DNA of 28,950 nucleotides from Nitrospirota bacterium. Lineage in GTDB: Bacteria > Nitrospirota > Thermodesulfovibrionia > Thermodesulfovibrionales > UBA1546. Shown here one piece after another: positions 7,956-16,020 of the stretch. The stretch covers positions 1 through 28,950 of the forward strand of contig SCSY01000135.1 of the NCBI GenBank assembly GCA_004298625.1, written 5' to 3'. Under the pieces are notes generated by a model. It made no database searches. It had not been told where the DNA came from and saw only the letters and a list, made by a program, of their open reading frames with translations. A program made the position numbers and the translations under genes. Position 1 is the stretch's first letter. The number at the start of each line of letters is the position of its first letter.

Positions 7956-10432
7956 AGTGATGCAAGCAATTCAGCGGCCTTTAGCCCGTTAACCTTTCCT
8001 CCCGCATGCTGAATATAAAAAATATCCTGCGCTATGCCTGATTCCGTATTGATCTTTGCCGCTATTATGTTCAATTCCTTCTCGTGCAAAAGGGCGGATA
8101 CGTCATAGAGAAGCCCATGCCTGTCTGAAGAAAAAAATTCAAGGATCGTGCTTTCCTCCGAGGTCTCATTATCAAGCTCTATAAAGACATCAACTTTTCC
8201 GCCAATCTCCTTCCGCTCTCCCGACAGAGCTATATGCGCGTCCTTTGACACGGCTTCTTTCAGCCCGTTTTTGATAAAAAGGTCCATCCCATCCCACCAG
8301 AGCTCTTTCCAGTTTGAAATTTGAATTTTATCAATAACAAGCCCATTTTTACCAGTATACAGCCTTGCGCTCAATATATTCATCCATTTCGAGGAGAGAA
8401 ATCCAACAACCCTTGAAAAAAGTCCGGGGCTATCCCATGTTCCGATAATAACTTCTGTTGTACCGTCATGCTTATCGTTGACCGCCAGGGCAAAATCATC
8501 CTCCCTTACAGACTTGGCAAGACTGTAATCATGATATATTCTCTCCGGTGGAGTTGAAAGCAGATATCTCTCCGGCATATCTGCAATAAAACCCTTAAGC
8601 CCCTCCCTGCCGGAGCCGTTATAAGAATCAAGGATGCCCTTTATATAAACATCTTTATTCCTTCTTACTCCTCTCAGATAATTCAATGTCTTTTCGTAAA
8701 GCTCTTGAAGCAGGTAAGCCTTCCATTCCGTCCAGAATGACGGATTCACAGCCGACATGTCGGCGTATGTCATGAGATATAAAGCCCTGAGGCTTTCCTC
8801 GTCTCCTGCTGCCTCGGCAAACTGAGCTATAATCTCAGGGTCTTCGGTTTCCCTTGTCAGCGCAAGCTTGGACATGAGTATATGATTCCTGACAAGAAAT
8901 TCTATCCTCTGTCTTTTCTCAACATCTATGTTGAATCTCTCCACAATATTCTTAAGCCTCTTATAGCCCTCTTCTTCGTGACGCTTGCCGGCAGCCTTGC
9001 CTATATCATGGAACAACAACGCCAGGAACAGCATTTCCCTTTCCTTTATATTCTTCATGATATCCGAGAGATGCATAAGACTTCTATATTTTGTGGCAGT
9101 TAAAAGTTCAAGATTTTTGATTGCCAGCAGCGTGTGCTCGTCAACAGTATACCTGTGATACGGCTCGTATACAACAAGCGACCTTAAAGCGCCGAATTCA
9201 GGAATAAAACGGCCGAGCACGCCAGTCTCGTTCATATCCTTCAGGGTTTCATATACCCTTATGCCCCTCAGTATGCCGGTAAAGAAGCCGGCGGCCTTAG
9301 AAGAACTCCTTGCTTTCTTTCCTATGCGCAAGAGATTTTTCCTTATCTCCTCCCTGAGGTTATGGCTCAATTTCTTGCCTGTTTTGGAAGAGGCATGGAA
9401 TGCCTCGATAATCCTTTCCGGATTTTTCATGGAGCTTATGCTCCCGGAAGGGATAACGACATTCCTGTATACGATAAAATTATTCGTTGCCCTTCTCTTT
9501 ACTGCGCCGAAATCCCTGACGCCCTCAACAATCCATTGCCGTGCGCACAGGCCGGAAATCTGAGCCCTTACTTCGCTCACGCTGTCGGCCTTAAGATAGA
9601 AATATCTCATGAACCTCTCGGAACTTGAAAACTTCTTTGAATCGTGGAACCCGATTCTTTCAGAGATATAAGCGTGAGTATCGAATGAAAGAACATCGTT
9701 TCTCCTCCTGCTCAGAATATGCAGACAGAACCTTACCTTAAGCAGAAAATCGTATGCCCTCATAAGTCTCTTAAAATCATGCCCGGAAATAAGACTTGAA
9801 AGCTGTTCGATACCGCCGAGCTTAAAGGCGATTCTCGAAAGCCAGAGAACCGTATGTATATCCCTCAGCCCTCCCCTGCCTTCCTTAACATTCGGCTCAA
9901 GGAGATAGACGGAATCCCCGAAATCCAGATGCCTTTTCTCCATCTCCCTGAGTTTGCTCGTTATGAAATTTTTCTGTTTTCTGAAGGCAAGCTCAGCATA
10001 GACCTTTTCATGAAAATAATTATAGAGGCCTTTGTCTCCGGCTATAAATCTCGCTTCAAGAAGCGCGGTATGAGTTCTTATGTCCTTTCTCGCCTCTGAG
10101 ACACAGTCCTCCGGAGTCCTGTATGAATGTCCTATTTCAAGACCCGAATCCCAGAGCTTATACAGGATTGCTTCAACCTTTTCCGGGTCGGTTTTATCCT
10201 TTGCAAAGAACATTATGTCTATATCGGAAAAAGGCGCAAGCTCAGCCCTTCCGTAACCGCCGATTGCTATGAGACAGAGGGGCTTTTTAGAAGCAATTGA
10301 GTTGAAAAGACCGATAAGGAACTCGTCTATCTTTTTTGTATAAAATTCAGCCAGTTGCCTGCCGCTGAATTTATCAAAAACACCTTCGATCTCCGCGAGA
10401 AAGTCCATCCAGTATGATACTACATGCAGCAC
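7934..10432 (-). CDS. glnD: Bifunctional [protein-PII] uridylyltransferase / uridylyl-removing enzyme
   Basis: The protein has 832 residues and the complete GlnD layout. The nucleotidyltransferase motif is GGYGRAEL at 58-65 followed by SDID at 69-72. A central helical region follows, then an HD phosphohydrolase domain (about 425-560, with FHDIGKA at 474-480). Two C-terminal ACT domains (about 660-715 and 750-832) are expected to sense glutamine. GlnD adds UMP to Tyr51 of PII proteins when nitrogen is short and removes it when glutamine is high. Both GlnK proteins in this window keep Tyr51. The first ATG (10430-10432) has no clear ribosome site; Met9 is an alternative start. The gene lies 106 bases downstream of amtB1, with no convincing terminator between them. 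Confidence 0.95.
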   Translation of the reverse strand: MLHVVSYWMDFLAEIEGVFDKFSGRQLAEFYTKKIDEFLIGLFNSIASKKPLCLIAIGGYGRAELAPFSDIDIMFFAKDKTDPEKVEAILYKLWDSGLEIGHSYRTPEDCVSEARKDIRTHTALLEARFIAGDKGLYNYFHEKVYAELAFRKQKNFITSKLREMEKRHLDFGDSVYLLEPNVKEGRGGLRDIHTVLWLSRIAFKLGGIEQLSSLISGHDFKRLMRAYDFLLKVRFCLHILSRRRNDVLSFDTHAYISERIGFHDSKKFSSSERFMRYFYLKADSVSEVRAQISGLCARQWIVEGVRDFGAVKRRATNNFIVYRNVVIPSGSISSMKNPERIIEAFHASSKTGKKLSHNLREEIRKNLLRIGKKARSSSKAAGFFTGILRGIRVYETLKDMNETGVLGRFIPEFGALRSLVVYEPYHRYTVDEHTLLAIKNLELLTATKYRSLMHLSDIMKNIKEREMLFLALLFHDIGKAAGKRHEEEGYKRLKNIVERFNIDVEKRQRIEFLVRNHILMSKLALTRETEDPEIIAQFAEAAGDEESLRALYLMTYADMSAVNPSFWTEWKAYLLQELYEKTLNYLRGVRRNKDVYIKGILDSYNGSGREGLKGFIADMPERYLLSTPPERIYHDYSLAKSVREDDFALAVNDKHDGTTEVIIGTWDSPGLFSRVVGFLSSKWMNILSARLYTGKNGLVIDKIQISNWKELWWDGMDLFIKNGLKEAVSKDAHIALSGERKEIGGKVDVFIELDNETSEESTILEFFSSDRHGLLYDVSALLHEKELNIIAAKINTESGIAQDIFYIQHAGGKVNGLKAAELLASLWKTLKD

Positions 10433-10538
10433 TGGTAAGAGTAGGAGAGAATGGGGTTCTGAGTCAGAAACGTTAGCCCGTCGCGATTACGGCCTGACTG
10501 CCTCTTCATTCTTGTAACTAAACACAACGTCAAAAATC

Positions 10539-11843
10539 CTACAGGTTATACCCGCTTTCTTCATGCTGGCTCAGATCGAGTCCGAGCATCTCATCTTCTT
10601 CGGAAACCCTGAGACCCATGCCCCGATCTATTAATTTCAGCAGGATGAGCGTAACTGCAAAGGAATAAATTACAACTGCGGCAATCGCTGTTATCTGCAC
10701 AATGAGCTGATACGGATTTCCAAAAAACAATCCGTCGGCGCCGGACGGATTTATAATTTTTTCTGCAAATAGTCCTGCGCCTATTGTTCCTAAAATCCCA
10801 CCGACGCCGTGCACGCCAAAGGCGTCAAGGGAATCGTCGTAACCGAGCTTGCCCTTCATATTTAACGCCATATAACAAATACCGCCGGCTAATAAACCAA
10901 TAACAAGGGCAGGCATAGGCCCAACAAACCCTGAGGCAGGCGTGATGGTCGCGAGTCCGGCAATCGAACCTGTTGCAACCCCGAACATGGTCGGCTTTCC
11001 CCTGTGAAACCATTCTATTACAACCCAGACAAGCGTTGCAGAGACAGCAGCTATATGGGTAGAAACAAATGCCATTGTGCTTAAACCTCCTGAAGAAAGA
11101 GCGCTTCCTGCATTGAACCCGAACCATCCAAACCATAAGAGTCCTGCTCCAAGAACTGTCATCGGAAGATTGTGCGGTTGCATGGGCTCCCGCATAAAGC
11201 CTTTTCTTTTGCCCATAAAAAGCGCGGCAGCCAATGCAGATATTCCCGATGTGATATGAACAACTATGCCGCCTGCAAAATCAAGCGCTCCCAGGTTTTT
11301 TATCCAGCCGCCTGTTCCCCACACCCAGTGAGCTACAGGGTCATACACAAGAGTTGTCCATAAAAGTGTGAATAACAGAAACGAAGAGAATTTCATCCTT
11401 TCGGCAAAGGCCCCGCTGATAAGCGCAGGGGTTATGACCGCAAACATAGCCTGGTAAATCATGAATGCCAGATGAGGGATGGTAGGAGCGTAGTCGGGAT
11501 TCGGCAAAAGACTCACGCCTTTAAGTCCGATCCAATCAAGACCTCCTATGATTCCGTTTATATCAGGACCGAATGAAAGACTGTAACCTATCAGCACCCA
11601 CTGGATGCTCACAACTGCTATGGCAACAAAGCTGTGCATGATTGTGCCGAGCACATTTTTCTTCCTTACCATGCCGCCGTAAAACATTGCCAGACCAGGA
11701 GTCATGAGCATAACAAAGGCAGCGGACAAAAGCACAAAGGCAGTATCCCCGGCATTTATTCCAAGCTCAGTCTGTGAATAGGCTTTAACAGGCAGTAAAA
11801 ACATAAGCAACAGGACAGCAGGCAAGATATTCTTGGCTCTCAT
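10539..11843 (-). CDS. amtB: Ammonium transporter Amt (copy 1)
   Basis: This 434-residue Amt/Mep/Rh-family channel has a cleavable-looking signal sequence (residues 1-23) followed by about 11 membrane helices. The twin pore histidines are present: H172 in DPVAHWVWG and H345 in FGVHGVGG. The family signature DFAGGIVVHITSG lies at 188-200. The tail ends LDLSQHEESGYNL, close to the tail of copy 2, which shows that the two are paralogues. It conducts ammonium across the inner membrane and should be blocked by GlnK when nitrogen is plentiful. An AGGAG ribosome site precedes the ATG, and a sigma54-type promoter lies at 11889-11904. The gene therefore has its own promoter although glnK1 is 254 bases upstream. 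Confidence 0.95.
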   Translation of the reverse strand: MRAKNILPAVLLLMFLLPVKAYSQTELGINAGDTAFVLLSAAFVMLMTPGLAMFYGGMVRKKNVLGTIMHSFVAIAVVSIQWVLIGYSLSFGPDINGIIGGLDWIGLKGVSLLPNPDYAPTIPHLAFMIYQAMFAVITPALISGAFAERMKFSSFLLFTLLWTTLVYDPVAHWVWGTGGWIKNLGALDFAGGIVVHITSGISALAAALFMGKRKGFMREPMQPHNLPMTVLGAGLLWFGWFGFNAGSALSSGGLSTMAFVSTHIAAVSATLVWVVIEWFHRGKPTMFGVATGSIAGLATITPASGFVGPMPALVIGLLAGGICYMALNMKGKLGYDDSLDAFGVHGVGGILGTIGAGLFAEKIINPSGADGLFFGNPYQLIVQITAIAAVVIYSFAVTLILLKLIDRGMGLRVSEEDEMLGLDLSQHEESGYNL

Positions 11844-11888
11844 TTTTTTATTCTCCTGATTTTAACGGAAATTTGACATATTGTGATA

Positions 11889-11904
11889 AGCCAAAAACAT
11901 GCCG
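11889..11904 (-). promoter_or_regulatory. Sigma54-type promoter of amtB1
   Basis: Minus-strand sequence CGGCATGTTTTTGGCT has GG and GC dinucleotides with the exact spacing of the -24/-12 consensus TGGCACG-N4-TTGCA. The -24 element departs by a first C and the -12 by G for T. The predicted transcript would start about 35 bases before the ATG. Confidence 0.6.
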
Positions 11905-11958
11905 GAGAAATCCCTTGATTTTAAAGGGAAATTATAGAGACAAATCAGGAAAAAATAA

Positions 11959-11970
11959 TACAAAATTGTA
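11959..11970. promoter_or_regulatory. Palindromic operator candidate TACAA-AA-TTGTA upstream of amtB1
   Basis: This 12-base sequence has perfect 5-base half-sites. It lies about 55 bases upstream of the -24 element. Related sites stand at a similar distance before amtB2, nifB and nifH, so an activator site is inferred. Confidence 0.5.
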
Positions 11971-12020
11971 GGATTTAAGAAAACAGGTTGGGTTTTCTCT
12001 TGAAAAACAAAGGGATAGGA

Positions 12021-12061
12021 CAATCATACATAATTGTATTAGCTACAATTATGTATGATTG
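12021..12061. repeat. 18-bp perfect inverted repeat with 5-base spacer between glnK1 and amtB1
   Basis: The left arm CAATCATACATAATTGTA (12021-12038) and the right arm TACAATTATGTATGATTG (12044-12061) are exact reverse complements around TTAGC. Each arm holds one copy of the 12-mer TACAATTATGTA (one in each orientation), which is also found upstream of nifB. No U-tract follows on either strand, so an operator pair is more likely than a rho-independent terminator. A role as an mRNA 3' stem for glnK1 remains possible. Confidence 0.75.
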
Positions 12062-12097
12062 CTAAGCATGCTTTACAAAACTATTACCCTGTTTATT

Positions 12098-12436
12098 TTA
12101 AAGCGCAGCGTCTCCTTTTTCTCCTGTCCTTATCCGGATTGCATCGCCGAGATTATAGACGAATATCTTTCCGTCCCCGACTTTTCCGGTCTTTGCCTTT
12201 GCTTCAATAGTAGATACAGCTTTTTCAACAAGCGCATCAGGCACCGCTACTTCCACCTTTACCTTTGGAACAAAGGCTATCTCGTATTCAGCGCCCCTGT
12301 ATAGCTCCAGATGTCCCTTCTGCCTGCCGAAACCTTTTACCTCTGTCACGGTCATGCCCTGAACCCCGATCTCGTTAAGAGCGTCTTTTACTTCATCAAG
12401 CTTAAACGGTTTTATTATCGCTTCTATCTTTTTCAT
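12098..12436 (-). CDS. glnK: PII signal protein GlnK (copy 1), partner of amtB2
   Basis: This is a full-length 112-residue PII protein. The T-loop reads YRGAEY at residues 46-51, with the uridylylation target Tyr51 intact. The KTGKVGDGKIFV segment and the C-terminal IRTGE are canonical. PII proteins bind ATP/ADP and 2-oxoglutarate. They plug Amt channels in the unmodified state and are modified by GlnD. The gene lies 79 bases downstream of amtB2, so the two probably form one amtB-glnK operon. It has an AGGAG ribosome site and is very similar to GlnK copy 2 at 26677-27015, which points to a recent duplication of an amtB-glnK unit. Confidence 0.96.
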   Translation of the reverse strand: MKKIEAIIKPFKLDEVKDALNEIGVQGMTVTEVKGFGRQKGHLELYRGAEYEIAFVPKVKVEVAVPDALVEKAVSTIEAKAKTGKVGDGKIFVYNLGDAIRIRTGEKGDAAL

Positions 12437-12456
12437 TTTGTCTCCTTTTTATTTAG

Positions 12457-12515
12457 TGATAGTGTCAGTTATCAGTGCAAGTTATAAACACTGTTCACTG
12501 ACACTGTTCACTGTC
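12457..12515. repeat. Degenerate heptamer repeats between amtB2 and glnK1
   Basis: The gap consists largely of 7-base-spaced CAGT/CACTG units, for example TCAGTTATCAGTGC and CACTGTTCACTGACACTGTT. They belong to the same repeat class as those in nifEN and the SurA-like gene. Confidence 0.7.
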
Positions 12516-13865
12516 TTATAATGTATACCCGCTTTCGCCGTGCTGGCTCAGATCAAGCCCGTCATATTCCTCCTCGTCGCTCACTCTTAAGCCCATGGTC
12601 CAGTCAAGAATTTTAAGAATTGCGAGAGTTATCACAAAGGAATAAATCCAGGCTGCTCCAACGCTTATCAACTGATTCCATAACAACGATGCATTCCCGA
12701 AAAACAGGCCGTCATTTCCTGCGCTGTTAATTGCCTTTGATGCAAATAATCCGGTTGCAATCGCGCCCCATGTGCCCCCTACTCCGTGGACGCCCACTGC
12801 ATCGAGCGAATCATCATATCCCAGTTTTGTCTTGAGATTTACAGCCATATAGCACAATACTCCTGCTGCAAGCCCTATGATTAATGCAGGAATCGGACCT
12901 ACAAAACCTGATGCAGGAGTAATCGCAACCAACCCTGCAACAGCGCCTGAAGCCGCTCCAAGCACAGTCGGTTTATTCCTGTGCAGCCACTCTGCTGTCA
13001 TCCATGAGAGCGCTGCGGCGGCAGTAGCAATGTGAGTTACAACAAAGGCTGATGTTGCCAGCGAACCGGATGCAACAGCGCTTCCACCGTTAAACCCGAA
13101 CCATCCAAACCAGAGCAAGGCCGCTCCTAAAAGCGTCATTGAAAGATTATGCGGAGCCATGTTTTCAAGGCCGTGGCTTTTTCTTTTGCCCACAACGATT
13201 GCAGCAGCCAAGGCAGAAACTCCAGAGCTTATATGCACAACCAAACCGCCTGCAAAATCAAGAGCGCCGAGATTCCGTATCCATCCTCCAACGCCCCATA
13301 CCCAGTGCGCCAGGGGAAAATAAACCAAAGTCGCCCATAGAACAAGAAACACCAGATATGTCTTGAATTTGAACCTCTCGGCAAATGCGCCTGTTATAAG
13401 CGCCGGAGTAATAACAGCAAACATCATCTGGAATATCATGAACGCCTGATGCGGTATTGTTGCCGCATAATCAGGATTCGGCTCAAGCCCTACGCCTTTA
13501 AGGCCGACCCATTCGAGCCCTCCTATTATATGCCACTTGTCGGGACCGAACGAAAGGCTGTAACCATAAAGAACCCACAAAATTGTTATAACACCGAGGG
13601 CAATAAAACTCTGCATTATCGTGCCGAGCACATTTTTTCTCCTGACCATGCCTCCGTAAAAAAGCGCCAAACCAGGGGTCATCAGCATAACAAGCGCAGT
13701 AGATATCAGAACCCACGCTGTATCGCCGGTATCCACCTTCGGCGCAGGCGCAGCAACTACAGGAGCCTCTGCCTTTGGAACCTCCATTTGAGTCTCTTCG
13801 GCAAACAACGCGCCTGCCGCAAGCGCAAAGCACAGCAACACCACCATACTCACAAATCTCTTCAT
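12516..13865 (-). CDS. amtB: Ammonium transporter Amt (copy 2)
   Basis: This 449-residue Amt channel has a signal sequence (residues 1-22), a short Ala/Pro/Val-rich periplasmic linker (about 29-44) and about 11 membrane helices. The pore histidines are H187 (FPLAHWVWG) and H360 (VGVHGVGG). The C-terminus LDLSQHGESGYTL resembles copy 1. It imports ammonium under the control of GlnK, and glnK1 follows directly. A GGAGGTG ribosome site stands close to the ATG. A sigma54-type promoter lies at 13914-13929 and a palindromic site pair at 13975-14004, so nitrogen-limited expression is likely. Confidence 0.95.
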   Translation of the reverse strand: MKRFVSMVVLLCFALAAGALFAEETQMEVPKAEAPVVAAPAPKVDTGDTAWVLISTALVMLMTPGLALFYGGMVRRKNVLGTIMQSFIALGVITILWVLYGYSLSFGPDKWHIIGGLEWVGLKGVGLEPNPDYAATIPHQAFMIFQMMFAVITPALITGAFAERFKFKTYLVFLVLWATLVYFPLAHWVWGVGGWIRNLGALDFAGGLVVHISSGVSALAAAIVVGKRKSHGLENMAPHNLSMTLLGAALLWFGWFGFNGGSAVASGSLATSAFVVTHIATAAAALSWMTAEWLHRNKPTVLGAASGAVAGLVAITPASGFVGPIPALIIGLAAGVLCYMAVNLKTKLGYDDSLDAVGVHGVGGTWGAIATGLFASKAINSAGNDGLFFGNASLLWNQLISVGAAWIYSFVITLAILKILDWTMGLRVSDEEEYDGLDLSQHGESGYTL

Positions 13866-13913
13866 CTTGCACCTCCAATTTTATGGCAAGTTTTATTTGA
13901 TAATTTAGATAAT

Positions 13914-13929
13914 AGCTAAATATGTGCCA
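13914..13929 (-). promoter_or_regulatory. Sigma54-type promoter of amtB2
   Basis: Minus-strand TGGCACATATTTAGCT matches TGGCAC at -24 and has GC at the -12 position with exact spacing. The predicted start lies about 38 bases before the ATG. Confidence 0.72.
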
Positions 13930-13974
13930 GAATAAAAGGGCTTGTTTTATAAAGAAATACGGCAAGAATTAAGC

Positions 13975-14004
13975 TACATTTTCGTATTATGATACAAATT
14001 TGTA
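13975..14004. promoter_or_regulatory. Tandem palindromic operator candidates upstream of amtB2
   Basis: The distal site 13993-14004 is the perfect palindrome TACAAATTTGTA. A degenerate copy, TACATTTTCGTA, lies at 13975-13986, 18 bases nearer the promoter. The spacing does not create TGT-N10-ACA here, unlike at nifH and nifB. Confidence 0.5.
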
Positions 14005-14027
14005 GGATATTTGGGCAAAAACTCAGC

Positions 14028-14765
14028 TCAGGAACATACAGCGCAATCAGGATCCCTGTAAATCTTAAGCTTTTTAAACTCCATGTCCATGACATTAATA
14101 AGAAGCATCCGAGAAATTAGAGGCTTGCCATAGCCTGTCAGAAGCTTTATTGCCTCTATGCTCATGAGACATCCGAGGGTTCCCGAGACCGCGCCCAGGA
14201 CAGGAAAGCCCAATTCTTTCCATTCAGGGTTATCCACAGGGTAGAGGCAGTTGAGGCAGGGCGTCACTTTTGGAATAATATTAAAGAGATACCCCTCCAT
14301 GCCGTTCATGGCGCCTTCAACCATCGGAATATTTTTTTTAACACAGACATTATTCAATATTCTACGCTCCTGAAAATTAGGACGCGCCGATATGGCTATC
14401 CTGACGCCGTCAAGAAGTCTTTCGATGTTATTTTCAGACAACCTTTCATCGAATATCTCAACCTCAACATCGGGATTTATTTCCTTTATGGCCTCTTTTG
14501 CCCTTACAACCCTGCTCTTCCCTATCCAGTCGTTCTTCATCAAAATCTGCCTGTTCATGTTTGAGAGGGTTAGATTTCCGTAATGGGCCAATATCATTTT
14601 CCCTATTCCGGCAGCTGCAAGATACAAGGCCGCAGTCCCTCCGACGCCTCCGACTCCTGCTATAAGCGCAGTGGAATTCCCGAGTCTTTGCTGATGCTCA
14701 AGGACAAAACCCTCGTGCATCAATTGCCTTCGGTAACGCTCATATTCGTTTAAATTCGTTTCCAT
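14028..14765 (-). CDS. hesA: HesA/ThiF/MoeB-family E1-like protein of the nif region
   Basis: From the ATG at 14763-14765 the protein has 245 residues. It has a Rossmann nucleotide loop (GVGGVGG, 37-43), the SNMNRQ motif (68-73) and two Cys pairs for structural zinc (C170/C173 and C241/C244). HesA-type proteins recur in nif clusters and are thought to help metal or cofactor delivery, but their reaction is not settled. The aspartates that bind Mg-ATP in MoeB and ThiF are absent: the LLDFD position reads LAHYG (57-63 region), and the position of MoeB Asp130 reads SARPNF (126-131). A standard acyl-adenylation reaction is therefore doubtful. The start lacks a clear ribosome site, so the gene may be translated by coupling to the small upstream gene, whose stop is 11 bases away. 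Confidence 0.8.
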   Translation of the reverse strand: METNLNEYERYRRQLMHEGFVLEHQQRLGNSTALIAGVGGVGGTAALYLAAAGIGKMILAHYGNLTLSNMNRQILMKNDWIGKSRVVRAKEAIKEINPDVEVEIFDERLSENNIERLLDGVRIAISARPNFQERRILNNVCVKKNIPMVEGAMNGMEGYLFNIIPKVTPCLNCLYPVDNPEWKELGFPVLGAVSGTLGCLMSIEAIKLLTGYGKPLISRMLLINVMDMEFKKLKIYRDPDCAVCS

Positions 14766-14776
14766 CTTTGCGCCGA

Positions 14777-14944
14777 TTAATTCACGGCATAGCGGGAAAT
14801 ATAGATTCCAAAGGCCAACGACCCCCACGCAATCAGCGCCACATAACTGGCCAGTTCTGTTTTTTCCAGAGCCTCGTATTTTCTTAATATCATAAACGAG
14901 GCATATATGGAAAAAAAGCTGAATATCAACACGCCTAAAATCAT
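14777..14944 (-). CDS. Unrecognised 55-residue membrane protein between nifB and hesA
   Basis: A complete short gene lies in the gap between nifB and the HesA-like gene. It has a strong ribosome site (AAGGAGG, about 9 bases before the ATG at 14942-14944) and ends with TAA at 14777-14779. The product has two predicted membrane helices: residues 2-20 (ILGVLIFSFFSIYASFMIL) and about 32-50 (ASYVALIAWGSLAFGIYIS). A short charged loop, RKYEALEKTE, joins them, and no Cys or His is present. The gene starts 31 bases after nifB ends and stops 11 bases before hesA starts, so it is very likely co-transcribed with both. I do not recognise the family. A role in nitrogen fixation is inferred only from position. 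Confidence 0.72.
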   Translation of the reverse strand: MILGVLIFSFFSIYASFMILRKYEALEKTELASYVALIAWGSLAFGIYISRYAVN

Positions 14945-14974
14945 TTCCGTTTACCTCCTTCTTCTTTCAGCTCC

Positions 14975-15841
14975 TTACACCATCTCACAATATTCTTCTC
15001 CTATCCTTGCATTGAGCAGCTCAAGCTCCATATCCTTATCTTCTCCAAGGATTCCACAGGCATCCGCCCTGCACTGTCTGCAATGCGTCATCTGCGGGAT
15101 GTGAACCATGCATTCTTTCCTCATCTTCGAGATCATCTCATGCGAGGGGCGCCGGAAATACTCGAACTCAGCCTGGGGGATGAGCGGAATAATGTTCATG
15201 ATGTCGGCGCCTTTTTCACCTGAAAACCATGCGATCAGAGGGATTTCGGGATCATTTATACCCGGGATGTAAACCGTATTCACTTTTACAATAAAACCCG
15301 TCTCGATGGCGTTTATAAGCCCCCTCTGCTGATTGGCTGTTAGAATTTCAGCCGCCTCTTTGCCGCGATAGGTTTTGCCCCTGTAGTTTATCCATGAATA
15401 AATTTTTTCGGCTGTAAAGTGTGTCAAGGCATTAATTGTTATAGTAATGCTCCTTACGCCGACTCTCACGAGATCCTCTATCCTGTCGGTCAGATTAAGG
15501 CCGTTTGTTGATATGCAAAGCACAAGGTCCGGATACTCGCGATGGATCAATGCCATGCTTTCAAAGGTGGCGTCATTAGCGAGCGGATCTCCCGGCCCTG
15601 CTATGCCGATAACGGTAAGGTTGTCATTTCTTTCGACAACGGCCCTTACCCTGTCGAGAGCATCGGCGGGCTTAAGCACCCTGCTTGTGATCCCGGGCCT
15701 TGACTCATTGGCGCAGTCGTATTTTCTTATGCAGTATCTGCACTGAATATTACATGCAGGAGCAACAGGCAGATGTATCCTCCCGAACTTGTGGTGCGCC
15801 TCTTCCGAAAAACAGGGATGTATCTTTTTTATATCTTTCAT
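14975..15841 (-). CDS. nifB: Radical SAM FeMo-cofactor synthase NifB, without NifX domain
   Basis: NifB fuses two [4Fe-4S] units and inserts the central carbide to make the 8Fe NifB-co precursor. This 288-residue form has the radical SAM motif C30-NIQ-C34-RY-C37, an additional C43, the AGPGDPLAN stretch and the C-terminal HCRQCRADACGILGED motif. It lacks the C-terminal NifX-like domain found in many bacterial NifB proteins; a separate NifX-like protein is encoded at 19591-19986. The gene has a GGAGG ribosome site and a sigma54-type promoter at 15877-15892. It heads its own short operon with the 55-residue membrane gene and hesA, apart from the main nif operon. Confidence 0.96.
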   Translation of the reverse strand: MKDIKKIHPCFSEEAHHKFGRIHLPVAPACNIQCRYCIRKYDCANESRPGITSRVLKPADALDRVRAVVERNDNLTVIGIAGPGDPLANDATFESMALIHREYPDLVLCISTNGLNLTDRIEDLVRVGVRSITITINALTHFTAEKIYSWINYRGKTYRGKEAAEILTANQQRGLINAIETGFIVKVNTVYIPGINDPEIPLIAWFSGEKGADIMNIIPLIPQAEFEYFRRPSHEMISKMRKECMVHIPQMTHCRQCRADACGILGEDKDMELELLNARIGEEYCEMV

Positions 15842-15876
15842 TATGAACCTCCGTTTGTTTCTTCATAATAGATATT

Positions 15877-15892
15877 TGCATAAGCCGTGCCA
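15877..15892 (-). promoter_or_regulatory. Sigma54-type promoter of nifB
   Basis: Minus-strand TGGCACGGCTTATGCA matches TGGCACG-N4-TTGCA with a single change in the -12 element. The predicted start lies about 25 bases before the nifB ATG. Confidence 0.8.
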
Positions 15893-15937
15893 GCCTGATA
15901 ACCATTGTCATTTCAGGTAATTGTGTATCACGAAACC

Positions 15938-15969
15938 TACATAAATGTTTGGTAATCTACAATTATGTA
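15938..15969. promoter_or_regulatory. NifA-type upstream site within paired palindromes, nifB
   Basis: Two related 12-mers, TACATAAATGTT (15938-15949) and TACAATTATGTA (15958-15969), are offset by 20 bases. Between them lies an exact TGT-N10-ACA (15946-15961), the consensus NifA upstream activator sequence, about 55 bases upstream of the -24 element. The region also lies before the divergent GGDEF-EAL gene. Confidence 0.6.
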
Positions 15970-16020
15970 ATAAAGAAACAGCCCTTCTGTTTTGCAACCG
16001 CGCATGATATGATTTTAGAA

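Noticed and set aside
12021..12061. Rho-independent terminator after glnK1
   Set aside because: The stem is perfect but AT-rich, and no U-tract follows on either strand. The arms repeat a putative operator sequence found elsewhere.
15949..16020. Earlier start of the GGDEF-EAL protein at 15949
   Set aside because: This reading would translate through the paired palindromes and the NifA-type site, and the added residues have no domain character.
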